From positions 1-30,173 of the forward strand of contig DNFG01000451.1 in the NCBI GenBank assembly GCA_003487005.1: 30,173 bases of DNA, in the 5' to 3' direction. Numbering within the stretch: position 1 is the stretch's first letter; each line of letters opens with the position of its first letter. The notes under the pieces are model-generated. The model saw nothing but the letters and a program-made list of their open reading frames with translations. It searched no databases and had not been told where the DNA came from. Positions 22,170 through 30,159 of the stretch are shown piece by piece. Position numbers and translations under genes: made by a program. Origin of the DNA: Bryobacterales bacterium (lineage in GTDB: Bacteria > Acidobacteriota > Terriglobia > Bryobacterales > Bryobacteraceae).

Positions 22170-24808
22170 CTCTCCACCGTATATTCGCCCGGCTGATGGC
22201 ACTTGTCCGCAAGCGGCAGCTCGACGCCGAGCTTGAAGGCGAGATTGCGGCCCACCTGGAATTGGCGGAGAGGGACGCTCTCGCTTCGGGCATGTCCCCG
22301 GATCAAGCCCGGCGCGCGGCCCGAAGACTGTTTGGAGGCATCGAGTCCATGAAAGAAGAGCACCGCGACCGCAGGAGTTTCCGCTGGCTGGAGAATGTAT
22401 GGCGGGACGTTCGCTACGGAGTGGCGGGTTTGGGACGCGATCCGGGCTTCACCGCCATCGTGGTGGGCGTACTGGCACTCGGCATCGGCGCGAACGTGGC
22501 CATGTTCGGCCTCCTCGATGCAGTGATTCTGAAACCGCTTCCTTTCACAGATCCTGATCGGATCGTCCGCATCTGGGAAGCTCCGCGTCCCGGTGTCTCG
22601 AATGCCACCAGCGCGCCAGACTTCCTCGACTGGCGGCGCCTGTCGACAGCCTTCGAAGCGATGGGCGCCGAATCACCCGTTTCGATGGCGCTCACCGGCG
22701 CTGGCGATCCGGTGCGCTTGGACGGGCGTGCGGTGACATCCGATTATTTCCGTGTCTTCGACGTCGGCGTGCGGATGGGGCGCACCTTCCTGCCTCGCGA
22801 TGAAGAACCCGGCAACGATTCCGTCATCGTATTGAGCAATGCGGCGTGGGAGACGGTCTTCGGCGCGGATCCCGGGATCGTGAACCGCCGGGTGATCCTC
22901 GACGGCCAATCCCATGAAGTCATCGGCGTCCTTCGGCCGGGAGCATTCGATCGCAGCGAAGAAACACGATTCTGGAAGCCGCTGGTGATTCAGCAGGGCC
23001 AGTACAAACGGGGAATGCACTGGCTGACGGTGCATGGCCGATTACGGCCGGATCTGACGCCTCTCCAGGCCCGGGATGAAATGCGGCGGATCGCCGAGGC
23101 CCTTCGGGATGTCACCCCTTCGCACAAACACACCTGGCTCGTGGAGGTGGAATCGGTTCAGAAGCTCTTGTTTGGCGACCATCTCCGCCAGTCGATGTAC
23201 CTGATGTTTGGCGCCGTCGTCCTGGTGCTGCTGATCGCGTGCGCCAACATCGCCAACCTGCTCCTTGCCAAGGGTGCCGCCCGCCGGAAAGAAATGGCGA
23301 TCCGGACGGCGCTGGGCGCCTCTCGATCCCGCCTCGGAGCTCAGTTGCTGACCGAAACTCTTGTACTGGCAGTGCTGGGTGGCGCCGCTGGATGGGCGCT
23401 GGCCTCTCTCCTGGTCAGCACGGCTACGCCGTTCCTGGCGGAAATGGTCCCGTATACGGCGACCCTCGACCTGGATTATCGCGCCCTGGCGTTTGCGGGC
23501 GCGATCGTTTCGCTTGTGGTCCTGCTGATCGGGGGACTGCCAGCCATGCAGATCTCCGCGGCCAACATCGGTTCGTCGCTGCACCAGGCCTCGCGTGGAT
23601 CGTCGGGCGGCCATCATCGCATGCGGCGGTCCATTGTGGTCGCCGAAGTCGCCTTGTCATTGGTGCTGGTCTGTGGCGCCTCCCTGCTGTTCCGAAGTTT
23701 GTTGAACCTGCGGGCTGTCGAAACGGGCGTGCGCATCGAAAACGTGGTCACGATGTCACTCAACCTGCCCTTGCAGGCCTACCCGACACCCGATGCTGCG
23801 GCATTGTTCTTCGAGTCCCTGCGCGACCGCGTCATCGCGGTTCCCGGCGTATCGCAGGCGTCGTTGTCCACCCACTTGCCTTTGCATTGGATCGGCAACG
23901 GAGAGGCCATCGAGGTTGCCGGTCAGGAGGCGCCGGTCAAAGTCCGCTTCAAGCGGGTCGATGCTGGCTACCTGGACGCGTTTGGCATCCCCCTACTGAA
24001 AGGCCGGTTCATTGCCGGGCGGGACCGCCACGGATCCCCCGGCGTGATCGCGATCAATGAGGTTCTCGCGGCGCGACTTGCCGAAGTCGCCGGCGTCCGC
24101 GACCCCGTCGGTCTGACCGTCGGATTGTACTGCCCTGTCTACGGCGATAAGCGCGCCACGACGGAGCAGGTCGAAATCGTCGGTGTGATCCGCAACGAAC
24201 GCGTGGCGGCTCCTGGAGTACCTCACCCGGCCGTCGTGTATGTGCCGCTTTCTCAGGTTCCCACCGACGGGGTGAAGCTGATTGTCCGCAGCGGCCTCGA
24301 TTCCGGCTCCGTGGTTGCCGGAGTTCGTGAAGCGCTTCGCGCCGTCGATCCGCATCTGCCGGTCGGCGAGATCGCAACCATGCGGGAGGTGCGTGAACGT
24401 ACGCTTGCCGGCGCCAGCCGGCCAGCATGGTTGATCGGGATCTTCGCGGGAATCGCTGCTCTCCTCGCCGCTATCGGACTCTACGGCGTGATCTCTCAGA
24501 CAGTGAACCAGCGCCGCCGGGAGATGGGCATTCGAATGGCTCTCGGCGCACGGTCGAAGGATGTCGTGCGATACGTCCTCCGGGACGCTTCCGAGCTGGT
24601 GCTGATCGGCCTGGTCATTGGGTCGGCAGGCGCCTTCGCGCTCACTCGATTGGCAAAGTCGCTGCTCTTTGGCGTCTCCCCCCTGGATCCCCTGGCGTTT
24701 CTCATCGCGTGTGCGGCAATGGCGTCCATTGGAGTACTGGCAGGCTTGCTTCCCGCGCGTCGCGCGGCACGGCTCGATCCGTCCGTGACTCTTCGCGAAG
24801 AGGGTTAG
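22166..24808 (+). CDS. ADOP-type ABC transporter permease (MacB/FtsX family, orphan)
   Basis: This 880-residue protein starts at GTG 22166. The N-terminal 85 residues form the small domain typical of acidobacterial duplicated orphan permeases (LDAELEGEIAAHLELAERDA, ARRLFGGIESMKEEH). A first membrane helix follows at about 95-117 (TAIVVGVLALGIGANVAMFG), then a MacB periplasmic domain (120-330). Next come an FtsX block (MYLMFGAVVLVLLIACANIA and following helices), a second periplasmic domain, and a second FtsX block ending in LPARRAARLDPSVTLREEG. About eight membrane helices are visible. No ATPase gene is in the window, so it either borrows one or works differently. Related permeases export macrolides, lipoproteins or peptides. 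Base composition is more even between G and C than in neighbouring genes. Confidence 0.93.
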   Translation: MTLHRIFARLMALVRKRQLDAELEGEIAAHLELAERDALASGMSPDQARRAARRLFGGIESMKEEHRDRRSFRWLENVWRDVRYGVAGLGRDPGFTAIVVGVLALGIGANVAMFGLLDAVILKPLPFTDPDRIVRIWEAPRPGVSNATSAPDFLDWRRLSTAFEAMGAESPVSMALTGAGDPVRLDGRAVTSDYFRVFDVGVRMGRTFLPRDEEPGNDSVIVLSNAAWETVFGADPGIVNRRVILDGQSHEVIGVLRPGAFDRSEETRFWKPLVIQQGQYKRGMHWLTVHGRLRPDLTPLQARDEMRRIAEALRDVTPSHKHTWLVEVESVQKLLFGDHLRQSMYLMFGAVVLVLLIACANIANLLLAKGAARRKEMAIRTALGASRSRLGAQLLTETLVLAVLGGAAGWALASLLVSTATPFLAEMVPYTATLDLDYRALAFAGAIVSLVVLLIGGLPAMQISAANIGSSLHQASRGSSGGHHRMRRSIVVAEVALSLVLVCGASLLFRSLLNLRAVETGVRIENVVTMSLNLPLQAYPTPDAAALFFESLRDRVIAVPGVSQASLSTHLPLHWIGNGEAIEVAGQEAPVKVRFKRVDAGYLDAFGIPLLKGRFIAGRDRHGSPGVIAINEVLAARLAEVAGVRDPVGLTVGLYCPVYGDKRATTEQVEIVGVIRNERVAAPGVPHPAVVYVPLSQVPTDGVKLIVRSGLDSGSVVAGVREALRAVDPHLPVGEIATMREVRERTLAGASRPAWLIGIFAGIAALLAAIGLYGVISQTVNQRRREMGIRMALGARSKDVVRYVLRDASELVLIGLVIGSAGAFALTRLAKSLLFGVSPLDPLAFLIACAAMASIGVLAGLLPARRAARLDPSVTLREEG

Positions 24809-24920
24809 CGACCCCGCCTCGCCACTGAGCCCAGTCTCTTTCCCGGCGCGTGATGGACATCGGAGAGATCTTCGGCGCATTTCGCATGCGGTCCGCCTGA
24901 CCCGTCCCAGAGCACCTTTC

Positions 24921-24944
24921 TCAGGAATTCGAACTCGTTCCTGA
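24921..24944. terminator. Inverted repeat about 110 bp after the permease gene
   Basis: TCAGGAA (24921-24927), 10 nt, TTCCTGA (24938-24944) is a perfect 7-bp inverted repeat. It has no T-tract. It may be a weak transcript end signal or a protein site. Confidence 0.3.
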
Positions 24945-25618
24945 TCCGTCAGAGGCTGGCCTTGACGTGGGTGATGGTCACCGCGGGGGCGCGGGCAGGC
25001 TGTGCAGCACTTAGTGCCTGGCCTTGCGGGATTTCGTCCATTCCCAATTCATGCGGTTCGGTGTTCGAAGCCTCCCGATTCGTGAAGAAGGCGATATCGA
25101 GGCCCGGCGCCATGGATGTGGCGTGCATCCATCGCACCGGCGCAAAAGCGGTTCCGCCGGGCGTGGCTGCTGCGGAAATCGGATTCTTCTTCAAAAAAGT
25201 GCGGTGGGACGACTCAGGCTGACGGCTTTGACCCCGACCACATCCCCTACGGCAAGCTCCCGCCGGCCAAGCGGGGGTGGCGCGTGCTGAATGGGTATCC
25301 GGATCAGGGGCTGGCGGTGAAGACGCCGAGTGTGCTGGGGTTATTGGAGCGAGGGGTTGGCGGGAGAAAGCCGGACAGATTGCACGGGGAGTTGAGGTTC
25401 ATCGCACGTGGATGTGAGGCAGTGAGGCCGGTCAAGGGAACATGACTCTTTGCCCCTGACTACGAGTGGCCCGGACTCTGTATAGCCCGGACTGCCGCCC
25501 TGTACGATTCCTTGCGATGGTTCATGCGGTCTCCGGAGAAAACCACGCAGGAGGTACTGGGCCGCGTGGACGGCAACCGTCAGGCGCCTCCAAGTGGGTA
25601 TTTCGGGCATCGGTGTCC

Positions 25619-25647
25619 TTTGCATTGACACGCGTCTGCCTTAGAAT
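25619..25647 (+). promoter_or_regulatory. Possible promoter of the Asp-box/SBBP protein gene
   Basis: TTTGCA (25619-25624), 17 bp, TAGAAT (25642-25647) gives a fair -35/-10 pair about 67 bp before ATG 25714. A perfect TTGACA at 25625-25630 is only 11 bp from the -10, too close for sigma-70. The predicted leader contains the small hairpin CCACG/CGTGG (25663-25678). Confidence 0.35.
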
Positions 25648-25713
25648 CGAAGCAGAGTGTAACCACGCCAGTACGTGGCTCGCGCTCGGCGCGGCGCAGG
25701 ATTGAGGGCCTCT

Positions 25714-28700
25714 ATGTTGAGATTACTCGCCTTTCTGGCTTTGGCGGGACCGGCTTTCGCGGGCGATGGTCTCGGAATTCTGCACACCTTTGCGGGAAAT
25801 GGCCGGGAGAAAATCAACGCGATCACGACGGATCGTGAGGGCAATATCTACCTCGCCGGCGAAACAACCTCCACCGACTTTCCCCTGAAGGACGCGGCTC
25901 AGACGCGGCATGCCGGCGGTGTCTTTGTGATCAGCCGCGACGGCGGCAAGACCTGGTCGCAACTGGGCCCCTTCCATTCCCACTCTGGCGGACACGCCCC
26001 CGCGGCCAGCCCCCAAGACGGCCGGTTTCTGCTGGCCTCCGCCATCAGCGAAATGGCCCGCAGCGAGGATGGCGGTGCCACCTGGTCCATGCTTGGTCCC
26101 GAAACCGGCTTCCCCACCTCCGGCGGCGTACAGGGGCCACAGTGGGATCCCGCCCGCCCCGGGGTGGTCTATGCCACATCGGGACCCCGGCTGCTCCGCT
26201 CCACCGATTTCGGCGCAAACTGGGTGACCGTTGCCGGATGTCCTGGGAACGAGGCCGCGTGTAATGTCTACACCTCCTATTTCCATCTCGATCCCCAGCG
26301 CCCCGGCCGCATCCTGCACTACTTCGGGGGCGATGCAGGCTATTTCGTCTCCAGCGATTCCGGCGCCAGTTGGGAGAAACTGGAAGCCGCAACCCAGTAC
26401 CGCTACCTGGCGCTGTCCTCCACTCAGGCCGATGTGTGGATGGCCGCCTCCGCCTTCGAGGAAGTCTTTCTGACGCGGGACGCCGGGAAGACGTGGGAGA
26501 AGCTGCCCTATGAGAGCGGCTGCGGCTACCTTCGCGGCTTCATCAGTCGCAAAGATATTCCCGGAGGCTGGCTCGTGCAGACCGAATGCGAGGTTCAGGC
26601 CACCGATGATAACGGCGCCACGTGGCGAAGACTCAACCTGCCCGTCATCCCGAGCCAGACCCCTATCCGGGCATTCGCCTCGGATCCGTTCGACCCCCGT
26701 CGCTTCATCGTCAGTGCCGGTAACATTGTCGCCGAGCCGTCATCGCTCTTCGTCACCGAGGATGGCGGGTTGACGTGGACTTCGGGCGACCCACCCAGGC
26801 TGCTGAATGGGATCGCGTTCGATGCGGCGAGGCCCGGCGTCGTTTACGGCTCCGCTCTGGTCACCCGGGATGGCTTCGTCACCAAACTCGATCCAGCAGG
26901 ACGCCTCCTGTTCTCCACCTACCTTGGCGGAGCGGCCGACGACAGCGCCACGGCGATCCGCATCGGCCCGGACGGCACCGTCTTCGTCGCCGGGTTCACG
27001 CGCTCTCTGGACTTTCCCGCGGTTGCCGCACGCCACAATGGAGCCGCTCCCGTTTCCTCCTTCGTCGCCCGCCTCGACCACGCCGGCCGGCTGGAACGCA
27101 GCATCCTCCTCGGCGAGACCACCATCAGCGGCGTCGCCCATGCACCGGGCGGCGAACTGCTCGTGGCCGGTTCCTCCACGGCCCGTGCTGTCACGGACGC
27201 CCCCTACACGCTGCCTCCGCTCGCCTCGCCGTCCGCTGTCGCCTGGGATTTCCTGCTTCGCCTCGACGCCCGCGGCCTCGACATCCTGCATGGGCGCCTC
27301 CTGGGCAGGTCCCGCGCGAGTGTCCTTCCCATCCGGTCGGTTGCGGCCGATAGCGAAGGCAACGCCTATTTCACCGGATCGTTCGAATACTCGGGTTTCC
27401 CCGGCCAGTCCATCCCGGAAGGGCTCCCCGACCAGGCGAACCTGCTCAAACTCAGCCGGACCGGCGAACTCGTCGCCGCGCGCTGGCTGCCGAATGACCC
27501 CGGAGGGATCGTCATCGATGACCAGGACTTCGTCTTCGTCGCCGGGACCGCCTCCTTGCTCAATCCGGTCTACGCCGGCCGGATCAACACCGATTGCCCG
27601 CACTATTCGGGATGGAGGGGCAGATACATCGACCGCCACTACTGGATGGCCGACATCTCGGTGATGCAGTTTCCGGCGAGCCTGGAGCAACCCGCGGCCG
27701 AGTGGCTGTTCGGCGGCGCGTGCCGTGAGGAGCTTTCTTACCTGGCGCTCGATCGCAACGGCGATCTGCTGCTGGCCGGCCAGGGATACTCGGACCCCTT
27801 GCCCTCCCCCGGCCCGGTGCTCGGCACGCCGCCCACGGCGGGTGAGAAGAAACCCTTCTACGCCCGCCTGTCCACCGCCCGGGGCGAGTGGACCGAGGCG
27901 TCCTACGTCATGACCGCTGACCCCGCCGGCGTAGCCGGCCTCCCGGATGGAAGCGCATTATTTGCGGCGAATCTGGGAGACTTCTGGTCCTCTTCCGCCC
28001 AACCACCGTGGACTTGGCTGCTCCGCATGGCGCCCCCGGCCAGTCCTCTCAGCATTGAACGCGTGGTGAACGCTTTCGCGCCTTCGGCGAGTCCGGGGCC
28101 GGTCTCGCCCGGCGAGATCGTCCGAATCGAAATCGCCCGCTTCGAGCCCCAAAACGAGGTGAACCTTTGGATCGCTCCCGCCGCACCCCTGCCGCTTGAA
28201 CTCGAAGGTGTGGAAGTCCATTGGGACGGTATCGCGGCGCCCATCATGGCGGTGGGCCGAGGGTTCGTAGTGTCGATCGTTCCGTCAGCGATGTGGGGGC
28301 GCACCCTGGCCACCGTCCAGGTCCGGACCGGCGGAGGAGAACAGGCGTCCGCCTTTGTCCAGGTGGTGCCCGACCGGCCGGCTCTCTATCCGGACATCCG
28401 CAACGAAGACGGTACGCTGAATTCACCGGAAAACCCGGCACCCAGTGGTTCCCGCGTCACGTTCTTTTTTACCGGCCTCGGCCCGATTATGAGCGAACTG
28501 CCGGATGGAGCGATTGTCGAGGAGGACGGCAAACGCATTCCCGCCCACATCGCTCTCCGCACGAGTGACGGAACTTTGCAATTCGTGGTGGAGCAGGTGG
28601 AACCGCTCGTCGGATTCGTGAAGGGCCTGTGGGCCGGACACGCCGTGATCGAATTTCCGCCCGGTGACCATTTAATCCAACTTCTCCGAGGTGCCCCACT

Positions 28701-28728
28701 CCCATTGTCCATCGGCCCCACGCGTTAG
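25714..28728 (+). CDS. Secreted Asp-box propeller and SBBP-repeat protein with Solibacter-type C-terminal domain
   Basis: This encodes 1004 residues from ATG 25714, where a signal peptide begins (MLRLLAFLALAGPAFA); earlier in-frame starts would bury it. An SBBP-like motif opens the mature part (TTDREGNIYLAGETTSTDFP). Seven Asp-box motifs then follow between about 74 and 355: SRDGGKTW, SEDGGATW, STDFGANW, SSDSGASW, TRDAGKTW, TDDNGATW and TEDGGLTW, a number fitting a seven-bladed sialidase-like or Ycf48-like propeller. Next come more SBBP repeats (FSTYLGGAADDSATAIRIGP, TVFVAGFTRSLDFP). The C-terminal part, about 778-1003, matches the Solibacter uncharacterised C-terminal domain (IERVVNAFAPSASPGPVSPG, GSRVTFFFTGLGP). 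Such proteins are large, secreted or surface-exposed and of unknown function. No sialidase catalytic residues are evident, so binding is more likely than catalysis. Confidence 0.85.
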   Translation: MLRLLAFLALAGPAFAGDGLGILHTFAGNGREKINAITTDREGNIYLAGETTSTDFPLKDAAQTRHAGGVFVISRDGGKTWSQLGPFHSHSGGHAPAASPQDGRFLLASAISEMARSEDGGATWSMLGPETGFPTSGGVQGPQWDPARPGVVYATSGPRLLRSTDFGANWVTVAGCPGNEAACNVYTSYFHLDPQRPGRILHYFGGDAGYFVSSDSGASWEKLEAATQYRYLALSSTQADVWMAASAFEEVFLTRDAGKTWEKLPYESGCGYLRGFISRKDIPGGWLVQTECEVQATDDNGATWRRLNLPVIPSQTPIRAFASDPFDPRRFIVSAGNIVAEPSSLFVTEDGGLTWTSGDPPRLLNGIAFDAARPGVVYGSALVTRDGFVTKLDPAGRLLFSTYLGGAADDSATAIRIGPDGTVFVAGFTRSLDFPAVAARHNGAAPVSSFVARLDHAGRLERSILLGETTISGVAHAPGGELLVAGSSTARAVTDAPYTLPPLASPSAVAWDFLLRLDARGLDILHGRLLGRSRASVLPIRSVAADSEGNAYFTGSFEYSGFPGQSIPEGLPDQANLLKLSRTGELVAARWLPNDPGGIVIDDQDFVFVAGTASLLNPVYAGRINTDCPHYSGWRGRYIDRHYWMADISVMQFPASLEQPAAEWLFGGACREELSYLALDRNGDLLLAGQGYSDPLPSPGPVLGTPPTAGEKKPFYARLSTARGEWTEASYVMTADPAGVAGLPDGSALFAANLGDFWSSSAQPPWTWLLRMAPPASPLSIERVVNAFAPSASPGPVSPGEIVRIEIARFEPQNEVNLWIAPAAPLPLELEGVEVHWDGIAAPIMAVGRGFVVSIVPSAMWGRTLATVQVRTGGGEQASAFVQVVPDRPALYPDIRNEDGTLNSPENPAPSGSRVTFFFTGLGPIMSELPDGAIVEEDGKRIPAHIALRTSDGTLQFVVEQVEPLVGFVKGLWAGHAVIEFPPGDHLIQLLRGAPLPLSIGPTR

Positions 28729-29129
28729 TGCGATGATCTCAATGCCTCGCCGGGCGGAGGGAGGACCTGGAAAACTGGAGAGCTTGTCGAGCAGAGGCGT
28801 TCCCTTTCATTTGAAACTTCCTGCGAAGCCGCCGCCGGGCAAATCGTCCCGGTTGTTGCCTGATAGAACACTTCAGAGGTGATGATCTGCATGAGACCCG
28901 GCTTTTTGACGTTCGTCCACGAATAGCTACTTGATAATCGCTTGGCCCACATCGTTGTCACTGTCACCAGTGAACTCGACCTCCGCGCCGTGGTAGAGGA
29001 TCGACGGATGCGCCGCCCGCCACGGCAAACCTGCGTATCTCCCCCAAGCGGGGCCGCAACTCCTGGCACTTTGGGAACGCGAAGTGTGCGCGGTGACGTT
29101 GGCGCTCTCCTCACGCACGCGAACCACAT
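28729..29129. other. Gene-free stretch with a coding-like remnant
   Basis: No complete gene is seen. On the minus strand 28927-29040 reads GLPWRAAHPSILYHGAEVEF then TGDSDNDVGQAIIK and a TAG stop. Its codon choice looks real, but it has no start and I do not recognise it; it is in a different frame from the DUF362 remnant next door. The rest (28729-28926) shows nothing I can support. Confidence 0.4.
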
Positions 29130-29519
29130 CCCCACCAGCAGTCGAAAGGTCCGCCGCACCGGGGCAGCGGCTTCTCCGAGGTGGTCCCATTAGCTGGGGT
29201 CGAGATTACCGAGGCGGGCGGCTTCTGCGAGGTGGCGGATGCCAGAGGGGTTGATCTCCATTGGGGAGCAGCAGGCGGAGTCGGCGCCAAGGGGGTCGTT
29301 GGCGAAGACGAGACAGCCGAGGTGGCGGGCTGGACCGTGGAGGAGTCCGTCGCCTTCCATGGCCTCGATGCCATCGCCGATGACGGGCTGGACGGGGTCG
29401 GTGGCGGCGAGTTCGACGATGGAGTTGTCGATGCCCTGCGAGTGCAGGGTATTCCCCAGCCAGCCGCAGACCCCACCGTAGACCCCGCCGAAGAGGTTCT
29501 TCAGGCTGAGGGTGACGCC
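29130..29519 (-). pseudogene. Broken DUF362 protein gene (C-terminal part, internal stop)
   Basis: The minus strand from 29519 reads [20 protein letters not shown], then HSQGIDNSIVELAATDPVQP, VIGDGIEAMEGDGLLHGPAR and a C-terminal HLAEAARLGNLDPS. This is the conserved core and C-terminal part of DUF362 proteins (iron-sulfur-linked proteins of unclear function). The N-terminal 150 or more residues are absent: upstream the sequence changes at once into the fucose-synthase-like gene. A TAA at 29190-29192 interrupts the frame, yet the same frame beyond it reads WDHLGEAAAPVRRTFRLL, which looks like the normal family tail (GE-x-VR-x-FRLL). So it has lost its start and gained an internal stop. Codons end in C, opposite to the adjoining gene. 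Confidence 0.75.
29167..29235. repeat. Two 18-bp near-identical direct repeats 51 bp apart
   Basis: GCGGCTTCTCCGAGGTGG (29167-29184) and GCGGCTTCTGCGAGGTGG (29218-29235) differ at one base. The offset is 51 bp (17 codons) and in frame with the DUF362 remnant, on either side of its internal stop. A further 13-bp match, CTTCTCCGAGGTG, is at 28681-28693. Confidence 0.6.
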
Positions 29520-30159
29520 GGGACCCGCCCCCCAAAATACCACGCCACCGTCCGCACCAACCCCTCCGCCAACGACCAACTCCCCTTCCACCCCAGCCAC
29601 TCCGCCGCCCGCGTCGTATCCAACCGCCGCCTCGGCTGACCGTTCGGCTGCTCCGGATTCCAGACCAACTCCCCTTCGTACCCCGTCGCCCCCCGCACCA
29701 TCTCCGCCAGCGACCGGATCGTCACCTCTTCCCCACTCCCCAGATTCACTGGCTCCGCCCCGTCATACACCTCAGCCCCGCGCACCAACCCCTCCGCCGC
29801 ATCCTCCACATACAAAAACTCCCGCGTCGGCGATCCATCCCCCCAACACTCCACCCGCTCCTCCCCCCTCTCCTTCGCCTCCACGCACTTCCGGATCAAT
29901 GCCGGAATCACATGCGATGCCTGCAAATCGAAATTATCCCGGGGACCATACAAATTCACCGGCATCAAATGCACCACATTCAACCCATATTGCTGCCGGT
30001 ACGCCTGCCCCATCACCAATATACTCTTCTTCGCCACCCCGTACGGCGCATTCGTCTCTTCCGGGTATCCATCCCACAACGTCTCTTCCTTAAACGGCAC
30101 CGGCGCGAATTTCGGATACGCGCAGATCGTCCCCGCCACCACCACCTTCTCCACCCCAT
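29501..30159 (-). CDS. fcl: GDP-L-fucose synthase-like NAD-dependent epimerase, 5' end cut off by the contig end
   Basis: About 219 residues of a short-chain epimerase/reductase are present; full-length GDP-L-fucose synthase has about 310-320, so the N-terminal 100 or so with the NADP-binding fold are missing. Visible: [20 protein letters not shown] (active-site Ser/Thr region), [20 protein letters not shown] (catalytic Tyr-x3-Lys), [48 protein letters not shown], and [19 protein letters not shown], a signature of the fucose synthase group. It would make GDP-L-fucose from the 4-keto-6-deoxymannose intermediate for surface glycans. The C-terminal end after RTVAWY (about 29537) is not family-like: it reads out of frame through the DUF362 remnant until a stop at 29501, so the true end is lost. 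Codons end in G. Confidence 0.82.

Larger units (their letters stand above)
24809..25713. other. Long region without a clear gene, with coding-like scraps
   Basis: These 905 bp hold no gene I can name. Two coding-like scraps stand out. On the minus strand, about 24952-25194 reads PVRWMHATSMAPGLDIAFFT with a stop at the 3' end (AVTITHVKASL). On the plus strand, about 25220-25360 reads DGFDPDHIPYGKLPPAKRGW then NGYPDQGLAVKTPSVLGLLE. They overlap little and neither has a convincing start. The stretch 24960-25400 is G-rich on the plus strand, opposite to the genes on both sides. It may be decayed genes or an inserted piece. A hairpin at 24921-24944 and a possible promoter at 25619-25647 lie inside. 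Confidence 0.5.

Noticed and set aside
25625..25647. TTGACA at 25625 as the -35 of the Asp-box gene
   Set aside because: It is only 11 bp from the best -10 (TAGAAT), too short for sigma-70; TTTGCA at 25619 fits the spacing better.
29512..30093. A Pro/Ser/Ala-rich plus-strand frame opposite the fucose-synthase-like gene
   Set aside because: Low complexity with no family match; the minus strand carries a clear epimerase.
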